A stretch of 64,000 bases of DNA from Polaromonas sp. JS666 (GCF_000013865.1 NC_007948.1:2108001-2172000); one strand, 5' to 3'. Shown: positions 44,669 through 54,590, numbered from the stretch's first letter. The notes: a model not told the origin generated them from the sequence alone. Translations and numbers: made by a program.

Positions 44669-46410
44669 ATGAAAAACACACTCGCCACCTTGACCCTCGT
44701 CCTGGCAAGCACCTGCGCCTGGGGTCAGCCCGCGCTGGCCGCCACGCTGAAAAAGCCCTTCATCGACCAACTCATGGCCAACCCGCAAGCCCACCGAGCG
44801 CCGGACTTCCCGGCCTTCCTGGCCGTGGCGGCGTTGGCCGACCCGTCGTTGGCCCCGGCCGTGGCCGCTTACCAGAGCCAGCGGGCACTGGCAGGCGACG
44901 ACCTCACCAACATCGCCCGCCTGCTCGGCGCCTACGGCCGGCTTCGCAACCAGCAACCGGTGATCGATGCCCTCGAGAAAATGGTGGCCCTGCCCACCGT
45001 GCGCACCGGCAACGTGCCGCAGCACGAAAGTCCGGCCATCCTCGAGTTTGGCCGGCTGGTCGAAACCATGGCCAGGGACTTCGGTCTCGGCTACCGCAAC
45101 GTCGACAACCGCATCTTCGAAGTCACCTTGTGAGGAACGGGCAGCGACGAATTCGGCATCCTCACCCATGCCGACGTCGTGCCCGTGGTGCGCGACGAGT
45201 GGGTGCTTGCCGATGGCACGCGGCTGGACCCGTTCAAGGTCACACGTGTGGGCGACTACCTGTATGGCCGCGGCACCATCGACGACAAGGGCTCCATCGC
45301 TTCCGTGCTTTACGCCATGCGCGACGTCAAGGCCAGCGGCCTGCCACTGGTGCGCACCATCCGGCTCATGATCGAGACCACCGAGGAAAGCGGCGGCGAC
45401 GGCATGAAGTACTACCAGGGCAAGGTCAAGGTGCCCGACTACAACATTCTGCTCGACAGCAAATACCCAGCCGTGGTCGCGGAAAAGGGCACGGGCCGCC
45501 TCGGCGTGCTCTTTCCCGCGCAGCCTGTTGCGCTCGATACCGGGGTCATCACGGTCATCACCGCCATGGCCGCAGCGGCTTCGGCCAGCACCATCTCCCA
45601 GACGGCCACGGCCACGCTGCAGGGCGGTGACGTGGCCCAGGCCGCCGAGGTGCTGCGCGCCGCGAGGGCCGGCTTCATCCAGAAGTACGAAAGGCAGGGC
45701 GGGTCGTTCAGCATCGACGTCACGCCCGATGCGGCGAACCGGCGCATCGAGGTCAAGCTCACCGGGGTTTCCGCCCACGGATCCCGGCCCGAGGAAGGCG
45801 CAACCCGCTGCCCCGCCTAGCCTTGTTCCTTCGGGAGTCCGGCCTGCACCTGGCCGACAACCACTTCGCCCGGGCCGTGCGCTACATGACCGAGCTGTAT
45901 GGCACGGGCTACCTGGCCGAGGCCATGGGCGTGGGCTACCGCGACGACTTCATGGGCCCGCTGACCATGTCGCCCACCATGGCGGGCGAAAAGAACGGCA
46001 AGGCGGAGGTGGTCGTCAACGTGCGCATGCCGCGCGGCAAGACGCCGGACGAACTCACCCAGGCGGTCAAGGCCCGCATCGCGGCCTGGGGGGTGGCCAG
46101 CTGCACACCCTTGGAGATCGACTACCAGCAGGGCAACTGGATGGCGCGCGACCCCAAGGGCGCCTGGTTGTCCACCCTGCTCAACATCTTCGGCGAGACC
46201 ACCGGCCTCGATGCGCAGCCCGTGCCCACGGCCGGCGGCACCACGGCCCAGCTCATGCCCAATGCCATCAACTTCGGGCCCGCCATGCCCGGGAAGAAAT
46301 ACACCGCGCACAACGCCAACGAATTCAAGGAGGTGCCAGACCTCGATGCCGACATGCAGATGTTCATCGAGATGCTGGTTCGAATTGGCAACCTTCCGCA
46401 GATGCAGTGA
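44669..46410 (+). pseudogene. exported M20-family dipeptidase, broken by a stop and a frameshift
   Basis: The intact protein would have about 580 residues. It begins with a signal peptide (ending near QPALA) and continues to EVTL, where an in-frame TGA (45131-45133) interrupts it. The same frame resumes with GTGSDEFGILTHADVVPVV, a M20 metal-site motif, and runs through RGTIDDKGS and ETTEESGGDG. Near 45800 one base is missing in GCAACCCG; restoring an A gives EEGANPLPRLALFLRESG and rejoins the frame that ends at 46410. The two lesions are 670 bp apart. The gene is either dead or the reads contain errors. Confidence 0.85.
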
Positions 46411-46944
46411 GGCGCCACGGAAACCGACCATTCCCACGGGGAGGCGCGCATCTGTGAAACCCACGTGATCGCAAATGGCCCTCATGGCCCTCATGGGCAT
46501 CGAGGCACTGCTCCACCTGCCAGGTCTGCTACACCCTGAAGCGGTCGGGCGCCTTTGGTGTCGGCTTTGGGTCTTTGCGGTCACTGATGATTGGGATTCG
46601 AATGACGGGGCTGCAGCGGTAGCTGCCGATCGTCGCTGTCGGCTTACCGGCAACCCAAATGATTTCCCGTCAACGGTCGTTTATGACCGGCTCTTGACGA
46701 CCCGTTGCGGTCCTTCGAGGAACTCCGTCCGATGACCGCTCAGGAGCGGTTGAGGCCAGTGGTGGACAAACCCTCAACTCACCGTTTCGGACATATTGCG
46801 GTCAGCCAGGCGCCAGCGAGCCGTCGCTACTTGCGACCGGTGTCAACGATACCGTAGACCGTACCGGCGCATTGCGAGGTTGAGGTTTCCTGAACGCCGA
46901 CCGCACCTAGTCAGTGACGTGGACTCAACGCCCGTTGACCCCGC
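46411..46944. other. intergenic stretch with the left 136-bp repeat
   Basis: No gene is seen. The stretch includes the repeat at 46573-46708 and further decayed sequence up to the end of the KAP gene. The open frame 46475-46735 is composed largely of the repeat and has no ribosome site. Confidence 0.6.
46573..46708 (-). repeat. 136-bp inverted repeat, left copy
   Basis: Read on the minus strand it starts GCAACGGGTCGTCAAGAGCC and ends CAGTGACCGCAAAG. It aligns without gaps to 57152-57287 on the plus strand, with about 18 mismatches by eye (near 87% identity). It contains CGGTC...GACCG and GGGTTGCCGGTAAGCCGAC segments. The pair brackets the KAP-integrase-methyltransferase region. Confidence 0.85.
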
Positions 46945-49938
46945 TCAAGACTGGTTTGGCGGAAGCTTCTCGGACTCCGCCTCAACCGCTGTTGCTTCGT
47001 CGGCCAATCCATCAAGTACGGCGAAGACTCCTGCCAGGCCTTCGCGATACGAAGCTATGTAGTTGGATGTGACTACGTACCGCTCTTCGACGTGCAGGAC
47101 TCGTTGGCGAATGAGTTCCTGGTGCTGACTCCAGTACCGTCCCATCTCCTTCGGATCAAGACCTCCTGGAAGTTCAGCCTTGGACGCAAAGTAGCCCTGT
47201 TCATCTCCGCCCGAAAAGAAAGAGTTACTCAAATGCGACAGGCAGTGGTCGAGGAAATGAAAGACGTTGTCCTCGTGGATGTCGGGGTTGAAGCAGACGC
47301 CAAACGCGTACTCGTTCATCAGCCTTGCTATGCCACCACCATCGCCAGCCCCACACTCGTCGTAATGCCCGCAGCCCACGCCAGACCCATTTGGGGGCAG
47401 TGGATTGCTCAGCTGGTAGATCACGAAGGACTTGACGACGGAGCGCGCCGAGGAAACGCGCTGAGCAAGCGAAGCAGCACCTTGCTCGGTTTGATCGTCC
47501 CTTGAATCCTGCTGGCCAAGTTGATACGAAGCTTCGCCGAGAAACGCTCCAACTGGGGCATCACTGACTTCTGAAAGAAAGTTTCGCCGCGGATCAATGT
47601 AGGTTCGCTTGAACAGCGCGAAGACCTCCTGAGACAGTCTTCTCATTCCCATCAATGCGAGATTACTGACCAAACCAGATGTCGCAGCACTTCCATCCTG
47701 ATGGACGATGAGGGCTGAATGCAGGTTGTACAGCTGTCCCTGACGATCTGCGGAGCATTGAAGCCTGAACAACATGAGATCGTTCCAGCCGAGGACGCCG
47801 CGATCGCTGCCGGCAAGGCGTTGAAGTAGGCCTTTGCCTTCGTAGGAACGTTCGCCGAAGATCCGCCAAGCGATCTCTATGACATTCTCCGCCGTATTCG
47901 GGAGACGACGCCCCGATGTCCTCCCCCAACCAGCTCGATCCAAGAGTTGCAGCAGGGAGTAGATCGACCTCTGGCGCAATCCTTGATCATCTTGCTTGAT
48001 CGCTGAGTAGCACGGCAGATAGTCGACGAGCGTATCGATGGCATCTTCGGCGACAGTGCGTGTGAAGTCATGAGACTGATTGACGAGCACCCTCCAGAAC
48101 TGGTCATGCGCGTGCTCCCTTCGTTCCGATCGAAAGTCAGGCGACGTAAGAACTGAAGCAATGGACGCCCCCTTCCGAACTCGTTCCACGGCCTCCTGGT
48201 ACAGAACAAATGTCTCCTGCGGCTCGGGCGTGGTGAACCGCACAATGAGCTTGAGGTACCCCTCCAGATTCCTGAAGGAGTCCTGATTGAAGCAAGCACG
48301 TGACGCCAGGATCGCCTCATCTACGTCACTTCGATCACCAAGCTTTAGAGTTGTCACGTCGAAGAGCTGTGTCAAAAGGAACCCTTCGGCTCCTTGTTGC
48401 TCTGCCACCAGCGTTGAGAATTCAGCCGAGTTTTTGAACTCGTGTTCTCCGTATTTGCGACGCACCGAGAAGGTCCCGCAACGTCCCTCCGTCTCTTCGG
48501 CGTAGATGCGCCTGAACAACCCAGGGTAGTTCAGATGCAAGAGTATGAGGTTGATGAGGTCGCGTTTATTGAAGTCCGTCCGACCTAAGTTGCTCCTCTC
48601 AAGTTGCATGAGCAGCATGGCGTTGACGAAGCGTTTCACCTTGCGCAGGTCGCCAACCAGGGGTAGGTACTTCGGTGCCAAGTCACCGTCAAGAATGCTC
48701 GCCAACTCGTTGAGCACGGCGCCAAGCTTCAGCATCGTGTCGGAAGGAATCGAGCCCAGTTGGTTGTCTGAGCGATGCCAGTCCCTTCGTAAGAAGTCCC
48801 GAATGCTGGAGCTGTCGATGAACAAGCTCAGCTTGACTGTCACAAACTTCTCAAGGAACTCCCGCGCCCTCGAACCCTCTTCCTTGCTTCCAGCAAGTAT
48901 CTCGGTGTCGTAGCAGAGGACGTAGGTAGCCTGAGAGAGCTTGAACGTCCGTCGCGTTGCGAACAGAACGTTGTTGGTAGTCTTCGCGTCCAATCGATCC
49001 AGATCGTCGATGACGATGATCACGCGACGGCCGATCCGCCTAAGGACCTCGTCGATATCGTCAAGCAGTTCATCAACGGTCTCCTGCGACGGTTCCAAAG
49101 AGAGTTTGAAGCCAAGGAACGACACGTCGGCCTTTCCCTTTATCAGCCGGGAGTACCGCGATGCCGCCGGCCGAAACTCTGGGGTGAAGACCTTTCGTTG
49201 AATCGCGGCGGACAAGTCGCGAATCAAGCGGTCCGCAAGGTCAGGCTCTGATGCATACCGAAGGGGTTCGAATCGACAAACAATGGCCCTGTCTTCTGCG
49301 CTTGCCCAGTAACGCTCAGCGAGGTTGATGAAGCTTGTCTTGCCGATCCCCCACGGTCCATCGACCCCAAAGACAAGCCCCGGGTGGGCACCGCTTGCGA
49401 GAACAGTCTCCGCGAACGACTTGGCTTGCGCTTCGCTCGCAAGCAGATCTTCATTCTCGTCTCCGATTTCCTCATCCGAAATGAAGTACAGCTGTGGATT
49501 CGTTCTTTTGGGCCTCGGCCAGTACTGTTGAACCAGTGGCGACAACAGCACAGCGCAGAGTAGAAGGAGGACTGCTGGGGCCCAATGAGAATCCGCATTC
49601 TTGAGTGCGGCATGGGCTCTAGCCAACCAGGGCGAGGCCAACTCGTTCGTCCAGATGCCGATGCCGATCGCGACCAGCAGATCGAGGCGGAGACTGCGAC
49701 CCATTCGCGCAGCAGCGCCGTGCGCGCCCCGCTTAACTGAGTAGATCAGACACAGCAGCAGTCCGACCAGTACCCCACCGGCCTTCGCCCAGAGAGCTAC
49801 GTCAGACAACGTCTGAGCGAAGTTCGCACCGAGGTAGAAGGTAGCCCGCCAAACCTCCGCACTTACGAAGCCAATGGTGAGCGCCCTGGCGAATACCAGC
49901 AACTCGGGCATCTTCATCGCTTGCTTGGTAACCGTCAT
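46945..49938 (-). CDS. membrane-anchored KAP-family P-loop NTPase
   Basis: 997 residues. The N-terminal 140 residues hold about four hydrophobic segments (16-40, 50-67, 86-100, 120-135). The P-loop domain follows: Walker A GPWGIGKT at 194-201 and Walker B VIIVIDDLDR at about 306-315, the KAP arrangement. The last 600 residues are helical without a recognised domain; a short Cys/His-containing segment (GCGHYDECG) occurs near 875. GGAGGAG lies six bases before the ATG. It has no operon partner and lower GC than its neighbours. KAP NTPases occur in some phage-defence systems; a defence role here is inferred only. Confidence 0.88.
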   Translation of the reverse strand: MTVTKQAMKMPELLVFARALTIGFVSAEVWRATFYLGANFAQTLSDVALWAKAGGVLVGLLLCLIYSVKRGAHGAAARMGRSLRLDLLVAIGIGIWTNELASPWLARAHAALKNADSHWAPAVLLLLCAVLLSPLVQQYWPRPKRTNPQLYFISDEEIGDENEDLLASEAQAKSFAETVLASGAHPGLVFGVDGPWGIGKTSFINLAERYWASAEDRAIVCRFEPLRYASEPDLADRLIRDLSAAIQRKVFTPEFRPAASRYSRLIKGKADVSFLGFKLSLEPSQETVDELLDDIDEVLRRIGRRVIIVIDDLDRLDAKTTNNVLFATRRTFKLSQATYVLCYDTEILAGSKEEGSRAREFLEKFVTVKLSLFIDSSSIRDFLRRDWHRSDNQLGSIPSDTMLKLGAVLNELASILDGDLAPKYLPLVGDLRKVKRFVNAMLLMQLERSNLGRTDFNKRDLINLILLHLNYPGLFRRIYAEETEGRCGTFSVRRKYGEHEFKNSAEFSTLVAEQQGAEGFLLTQLFDVTTLKLGDRSDVDEAILASRACFNQDSFRNLEGYLKLIVRFTTPEPQETFVLYQEAVERVRKGASIASVLTSPDFRSERREHAHDQFWRVLVNQSHDFTRTVAEDAIDTLVDYLPCYSAIKQDDQGLRQRSIYSLLQLLDRAGWGRTSGRRLPNTAENVIEIAWRIFGERSYEGKGLLQRLAGSDRGVLGWNDLMLFRLQCSADRQGQLYNLHSALIVHQDGSAATSGLVSNLALMGMRRLSQEVFALFKRTYIDPRRNFLSEVSDAPVGAFLGEASYQLGQQDSRDDQTEQGAASLAQRVSSARSVVKSFVIYQLSNPLPPNGSGVGCGHYDECGAGDGGGIARLMNEYAFGVCFNPDIHEDNVFHFLDHCLSHLSNSFFSGGDEQGYFASKAELPGGLDPKEMGRYWSQHQELIRQRVLHVEERYVVTSNYIASYREGLAGVFAVLDGLADEATAVEAESEKLPPNQS

Positions 49939-50552
49939 CGATTTCTCCTCCTTGGTGCAGCGAGATCTCCTCGCGCACTCGCCGACGTTAACACGCTACA
50001 AACGTGCAGCTGGCCTGCTCGACCGTCACTGGCGGGCATCGACTAAAAGCTAACACTCAGACCCTTAGTCCAAACGACAGAGCCCAATCTGAAGCAGCCG
50101 TTCGGTCGAAAGACACGAGTGGCTGCTCCTGGCCGAGAGTGTGAGGTCGCTACCGCGCCCGTAAGCTGCCCTACGCGGCGAGAGCCTGATCTTCCAAAGG
50201 CTGCTTTCGGCGAACATGAGGAACCACGGCTGACGGCCAATAACCGTCCTTCGCGGACGTGCCCGGAAGCCGACGTTGGCCAGAACATTGGCGACAGATC
50301 AAACTCGGTATCGCATTAGTCTACCGAGACAGCGGGCTGAATTGATGCCGACCGCTCGCGCCAGCGCGAGCGTGCCGGCGAACTGCCGTCCTGACCTCCA
50401 AGCTGTCCAAGGAGCCGCGCCCGGCCCCTCTCTGCCAGACGCTGCTTTCGGGCGCTGCTTGCATTCGGTGGTGGCCGGGCGCACAATCGTCGCGCCAGGC
50501 GGTTCGCGGGGCCTTCCCACGAGCCGTTCTGCGCCGACACAAGGAGCCCACC
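49939..50552. other. intergenic stretch with decayed repeats and a GC hairpin
   Basis: No gene is supported. It contains the motif AAGGCTGCTTTCGGCG near 50195, echoed by GACGCTGCTTTCGGGCG near 50440 and by CAAAGGCTGCTTTTGG at 56180, plus CTCGCGC-CA-GCGCGAG at 50353-50368. The first part carries the KAP promoter; the end carries the ribosome site of the TPR gene. Confidence 0.55.
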
Positions 50553-52151
50553 ATGCGCATCACGCCCGTCGCGGCTGCAGCCGCACTCACCTTGGTTCTC
50601 GCCGGTCCGTCGCTCGGCCACGAAGTGGAAGAGGGCAAAGGCCAGCTCGGCAAGGTCGCTTTTGCCAACAGTTGCGACGCCAAGGTGCAGAAGGAGTTGC
50701 AACGCGCCGTCGCGATGCTGCATTCGTTCTGGTTCTCGGCCGGCGAGAAGGCATTCCGCCACGTGCTGGAGGACGATCCCGCCTGCGGCGTCGCCACCTT
50801 CGGCATCGCGGCGATCTTGATGAACAACCCGCTCGCCGGGCAAGGCGCATCGCCGAAGGCCGCCGAGACTGCCGCGGCGGCGATCGAACAAGGCCGGCGC
50901 GTGGGCGCCAAGACGCAGCGCGAACGCGACTACATCGAGGCCGTCGCCAGCTATTACGCCGACTTTGCCAACAAGCCTGAACGAGCGCGACAGGCTGCGC
51001 GCGCTCAGGCCTTCGAGGCATTGGCAGCGAAATACCCCGACGATGACGAGGCGCAGATCTTCGCGGCTCTCTACATCGCCGGCACCCAGTCGCAGGCCGA
51101 CCAGACCTACGCAGCCTACTTGAAGGCAGCCACAGTGCTGGAGAAGCAGTTAGTCAAATATCCAGACCATCCGGGCGTCGCGCATTACCTGATCCACAGC
51201 TACGACGCGCCGCCGATCGCCGCCAAGGGCCTGCCTGCCGCACGCCGCTATGCGGGCATCGCGCCCGACGCCCCGCATGCCTTACACATGCCCTCGCACA
51301 TCTTCACTCGCGTGGGAGCCTGGACGGACTCGGTGAGCACGAACCGCCGATCGGCTGACGTGGCAAAGAAGGATCCCGCCGACGCCGCGAACGCCTACCA
51401 TGCCGCGGACTACATGGTCTATGCCCAGCTTCAGCTCGGCCGCGACCAGGAAGCACGGCGCGTGATGGAAGAATTCAAGAGCGCCGACGGCGCCAAGGTG
51501 GCGCAGTTCGCGGGCCCTTATGCCGCGGCGGCCATGCCTGCGCGGCTGGCGCTCGAACGGGGCGACTGGGCCGCCGCGGCGCAGCTCGTGCCGCAAGGCA
51601 CGGCCTTCGCTCATTGCGAGGCCATTACGAGTTTCTCGCGCGCGCTCGGCGCCGCACGTATGGGCGACGTGGCCGCGGCCGAGCAGGAGGCGCAGCGCCT
51701 GGAGGCACAGCACAAGGCGCTCGTCGAAGCCAAGAACAACTACTGGGCCACCGAGGTCGAGGTCCAGCGCATCGCCGCCGCGGCCTGGATCGCCAAGGCC
51801 AAGGGCCAGCACGACGAGGCCCTGCGACTGATGCGCGCCGCAGCCGACATGGAGGATCGCAGCGAGAAACACATCGTCACGCCCGGCCGCGTCGTGCCGG
51901 CGCGCGAACTGCTGGGCGAGATGCTGATGGATCTCAAGCAGCCGGCCGCCGCGCTCAAGGAGTTCGAGCAGTCGCAAGTGCGCGAGCCCAACCGCCTGCG
52001 CGGCTATGCCGGCGCGGCCGCCGCCGCCGACGCAGCGGGCCGGCGCGACAGGGCGCGCGCGCACTACGCCAGACTGGTCGAACTCACGCGCGACGCCGAC
52101 ACCCCCCTGCCCGAGATCACGCGCGCCAAGACCTACCTGGCGAGCCGATGA
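50553..52151 (+). CDS. exported TPR-repeat protein
   Basis: A 532-residue protein with a signal peptide (MRITPVAAAAALTLVLAGPSLG) and at least six TPR-like helical pairs through the mature part, among them EAQIFAALYIAGTQSQADQTYAAYLKAA and RELLGEMLMDLKQPAAALKEFEQS. A conserved histidine-rich segment (PHALHMPSHIFTRVGAW, about 245-262) is characteristic of this family. AAGGAG lies about eight bases upstream. Its stop overlaps the start of the next TPR gene (ATGA), so the pair is translationally coupled. Function unknown; a periplasmic scaffold is likely. Confidence 0.88.
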   Translation: MRITPVAAAAALTLVLAGPSLGHEVEEGKGQLGKVAFANSCDAKVQKELQRAVAMLHSFWFSAGEKAFRHVLEDDPACGVATFGIAAILMNNPLAGQGASPKAAETAAAAIEQGRRVGAKTQRERDYIEAVASYYADFANKPERARQAARAQAFEALAAKYPDDDEAQIFAALYIAGTQSQADQTYAAYLKAATVLEKQLVKYPDHPGVAHYLIHSYDAPPIAAKGLPAARRYAGIAPDAPHALHMPSHIFTRVGAWTDSVSTNRRSADVAKKDPADAANAYHAADYMVYAQLQLGRDQEARRVMEEFKSADGAKVAQFAGPYAAAAMPARLALERGDWAAAAQLVPQGTAFAHCEAITSFSRALGAARMGDVAAAEQEAQRLEAQHKALVEAKNNYWATEVEVQRIAAAAWIAKAKGQHDEALRLMRAAADMEDRSEKHIVTPGRVVPARELLGEMLMDLKQPAAALKEFEQSQVREPNRLRGYAGAAAAADAAGRRDRARAHYARLVELTRDADTPLPEITRAKTYLASR

Positions 52152-52639
52152 ATCGCTTTCGGCGAGCGGGCCTCGCGGCAGCAGCCCTGGCGCTGCTGCT
52201 GCCGCTGTCGCAAAGGGGCGGCGCGGTGCAGTCGGAAGACTCCGACGACCAGGCGCTGCTGGTCGACGCCGACTACGCAGCCGGCCGCGCGGCGCTCAAG
52301 GCCGGTGACCCGGCCACCGCGTTGCGGCGTTACCAGGCCGCGCTCAAACGCTTTCCGGACGCGGCCGATGTGCACAACGAACTCGGCTTCACGCACCGCA
52401 AGCTGCGCCAGATGGACAAGGCGTTCGAGCACTACAAGCGCGCGCTGGCCATCAAGCCCGACCACCGCGGCGCCCACGAGTACATCGGCGAGGCGTATCT
52501 GATGGTCGAGGACCTGGCCGGCGCCGAGCGGCACCTGGCCGCGTTGCGCTCGCTGTGCCTGGTGCCGTGCGACGAGTTGAAGGATCTGGAGACGGCGATC
52601 GCCGAGTTCAAGTCCATCAAGGCGGCGCGGCCGCCTTGA
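52148..52639 (+). CDS. small exported TPR protein, coupled to the preceding gene
   Basis: 163 residues with an N-terminal signal (MNRFRRAGLAAAALALLLPL) and two to three TPR motifs (DADYAAGRAALKAGDPATALRRYQAALKRFP, AADVHNELGFTHRKLRQMDKAFEHYKRAL, HRGAHEYIGEAYLMVEDLAGAERHL). Two cysteines (CLVPC) near the C-terminus may form a disulfide. Its ATG overlaps the upstream TGA by one base on each side. The two proteins probably act together in the periplasm. The 3' end overlaps a gene scrap on the opposite strand. Confidence 0.87.
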   Translation: MNRFRRAGLAAAALALLLPLSQRGGAVQSEDSDDQALLVDADYAAGRAALKAGDPATALRRYQAALKRFPDAADVHNELGFTHRKLRQMDKAFEHYKRALAIKPDHRGAHEYIGEAYLMVEDLAGAERHLAALRSLCLVPCDELKDLETAIAEFKSIKAARPP

Positions 52640-52790
52640 GCTCTCCCGAAGGAATGGCCGCCGGGTCCATCCACATGGCCTCCCAGACGTGGCCGTCGGG
52701 ATCCGCCAGGTTGCGGTTGTACATGAAGCCCAGATCCTGCGCGGGATTGATGTCGGCCGTGCCGCAGCTCGAGTCCGCGGCCCTGTTCAT
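52617..52790 (-). pseudogene. C-terminal scrap of a VOC/glyoxalase-like protein
   Basis: Read on the minus strand, the codons give INPAQDLGFMYNRNLADPDG followed by HVWEAMWMDPAAIPSGELK and a stop, the usual C-terminus of a VOC-family (lactoylglutathione-lyase-like) protein. No upstream half is present: the frame is not open to a start. It overlaps the tail of the TPR gene. The remainder up to about 53030 shows no gene, although a second short frame ending WRTFTSLPIPPKTAAK (minus, near 52830-52900) might be another fragment. Confidence 0.7.
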
Positions 52791-53040
52791 GGCATTACCG
52801 CTGTGCGGCTGTCGCGGGACAGGTCCAGCATCACTTCGCCGCCGTCTTGGGCGGAATGGGGAGGCTGGTGAACGTGCGCCACTTATTGGTACTCGCCGAT
52901 TCGTCGAGCGCGGGCCTGGCGCCCCGCCCGGTCACCCGTTCATTGTGCGAGTGGCGAATTTGGAGCGCAAGAATTCGCATGCTCTCCATGCTTACATGCC
53001 TGGTTGAGCGTCGTTAAACGGCTGGTACGAAATGTTCGGG

Positions 53041-53328
53041 CTAGCAGCCTTCAACGGCAATGAGATGATCGGTTGCTGCCGGTTGACGCATGGCGAGCAA
53101 GGGTGCGTACTCCGGCGAGTGATACCAGTCCTTCAGTACCTGCATACTCGGAAACTCGATCACCACGAGGCGCTGCACCGGAAGACTCCCCTCGAGAAGT
53201 TCGTGGTGACCGCCGCGCACCAGAAACCTCCCGCCAAACTTTGCGATCAAAGGCGCCACTTGTCGCTTGTATTCGTCGTAGATCTGAGGGTTGGTGATGT
53301 GGGTGTCGGCAATGATGTAAGCGGACAT
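53041..53328 (-). CDS. DUF1330 family protein
   Basis: 95 residues beginning MSAYIIADTHITNPQIYDEYKRQ. The ferredoxin-like fold of DUF1330 and the motif FGGRFLVRGGHHELLEG are present. The ATG at 53328 has GAGGAG about six bases upstream, which decides against the longer frame to 53409. The family has no established function; related dimeric alpha-beta barrel proteins act on small molecules. Confidence 0.9.
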   Translation of the reverse strand: MSAYIIADTHITNPQIYDEYKRQVAPLIAKFGGRFLVRGGHHELLEGSLPVQRLVVIEFPSMQVLKDWYHSPEYAPLLAMRQPAATDHLIAVEGC

Positions 53329-53510
53329 GAATTTCTCCTCGAAGAAAACCATACATCGTGCGGCAAACCGGGCTGCCTGTCCAGCGTGGCTGCCCATGGG
53401 TTGAGGCACCGTTGAATGCTGTACCTGGTACCTGGCTCAGGGCTTGTCGACAAGCGCGGCACGTCTTTCTTGCGGCATGCCCTGCGCGCCCTACGTCATG
53501 GCTTGATGGA

Positions 53511-54170
53511 TCATTTCGGACGCCCGAAGTCATCGGTCTTGAATGACTGTGTCTTGAACTTGTTCAGGAAGCCAATGAAGTTGCCCTGGCTTGTTTCGAC
53601 GATGGTTGCACCATCCTGCCATATGGCGTTCTCGGCATCGTGGCCCCCGCCAACCGGATCACCCTGGTTCTGGTGAATGTTGTGGACACCGAGTCCGCTG
53701 GTAAAAGGCTCGCCAAAGACATAGAACCTCACGCCCTGCGAGATCACGGCTTCCAGGTCGGTCAACGCCTGAATGCCAGTACCACTCTTCCACGGCGGAT
53801 TCCACCGCACAAAGTTGAGAAACCAGGCGAGGCAGCTGTCGTAACGGACATTCCAGAACAGGATCGGTGGATGAAGCACCCGTGATCTGATGTAGTCCAG
53901 GGCGCCTGAAGTTGGTGTGGATAGAAGTGCATGCCAGCCATCGGGCAGTGCCTTGAGACCTGCAAAATCAATTGGCCGGATCTGGACGACGCGCCATTGA
54001 ACGCCATCCGGCATGAATTTCGGGTCCACATCGATGGCGCAGTGATAGTCGCCATTTGGTGTGTGAACGGTGACATTCCCATGGTAGTAACGCCCAAAGT
54101 TGTCGGGAGGGTCGCGGAAGTAGTTGGACTTCTGCCCGATCACAAGGCCATAGCCGTTGGTAAGTCCCAC
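53511..54170 (-). CDS. YukJ/DUF2278-family protein
   Basis: 219 residues with a GTG start. The motifs GYGLVIGQKSNYF, HYHC-like NGDYHCAIDVD and GVHNIHQNQGDPVGGGHDAENAIWQDGATI are those of the YukJ/DUF2278 family. The HNIHQNQGDP segment with its His and Asp residues may be a metal or active site, but the function is unknown. There is no signal peptide. The gene stands alone between DUF1330 and a small exported protein, all on the minus strand. Confidence 0.82.
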   Translation of the reverse strand: MGLTNGYGLVIGQKSNYFRDPPDNFGRYYHGNVTVHTPNGDYHCAIDVDPKFMPDGVQWRVVQIRPIDFAGLKALPDGWHALLSTPTSGALDYIRSRVLHPPILFWNVRYDSCLAWFLNFVRWNPPWKSGTGIQALTDLEAVISQGVRFYVFGEPFTSGLGVHNIHQNQGDPVGGGHDAENAIWQDGATIVETSQGNFIGFLNKFKTQSFKTDDFGRPK

Positions 54171-54266
54171 TGTGCGTTCCCCTCAGGCGATTGAAGAAAC
54201 CTGACGTGCTTGCTCAGTGGCGCGGAGCCGGCCTTCCGGCGTAGCGCGACCCTGCCCAAGCGCCAA

Positions 54267-54590
54267 TCACGACTTGGCCTTGGCGGCCTTGCAATTCTTG
54301 AACAGCACCATCTCGTCTGACTGAAAAGTGAGGACACCTTCACCGGCCACGCGATCCATCTTCAACTCCACACGCCCACCTTCCTCGTGCCATCTGAGCT
54401 CGGCGTCAGAAATCCTGCAGGGTTCCCCGTTGCAGGTCCGAGCGTCGGAATCGATCAGAAACGTCTTGTCGTCCATTTGACCCAAGCGCTTGTGCCAGAA
54501 CTCACACTTGAGCTGCACAGTTTCGGCCTTCAACGCCGGTGTGCCAAATCCAAGCATTGCGACTGCAAGAAAGATGACATGAACTCTCAT
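54267..54590 (-). CDS. small exported hypothetical protein
   Basis: 107 residues from the ATG at 54590 (MRVHVIFLAVAMLGFG), with a signal peptide ending near ALKAE. The mature part has four cysteines (KCEFW, TCNGEPC, NCKAA), probably forming two disulfides, which suggests a periplasmic protein. The frame opens at 54647 but the signal peptide fits the later start. I recognise no family. Confidence 0.65.
   Translation of the reverse strand: MRVHVIFLAVAMLGFGTPALKAETVQLKCEFWHKRLGQMDDKTFLIDSDARTCNGEPCRISDAELRWHEEGGRVELKMDRVAGEGVLTFQSDEMVLFKNCKAAKAKS

Noticed and set aside
45131..45133. In-frame TGA as a selenocysteine codon
   Set aside because: M20 peptidases do not use selenocysteine, no convincing SECIS hairpin follows, and a frameshift further on shows the gene is decaying.
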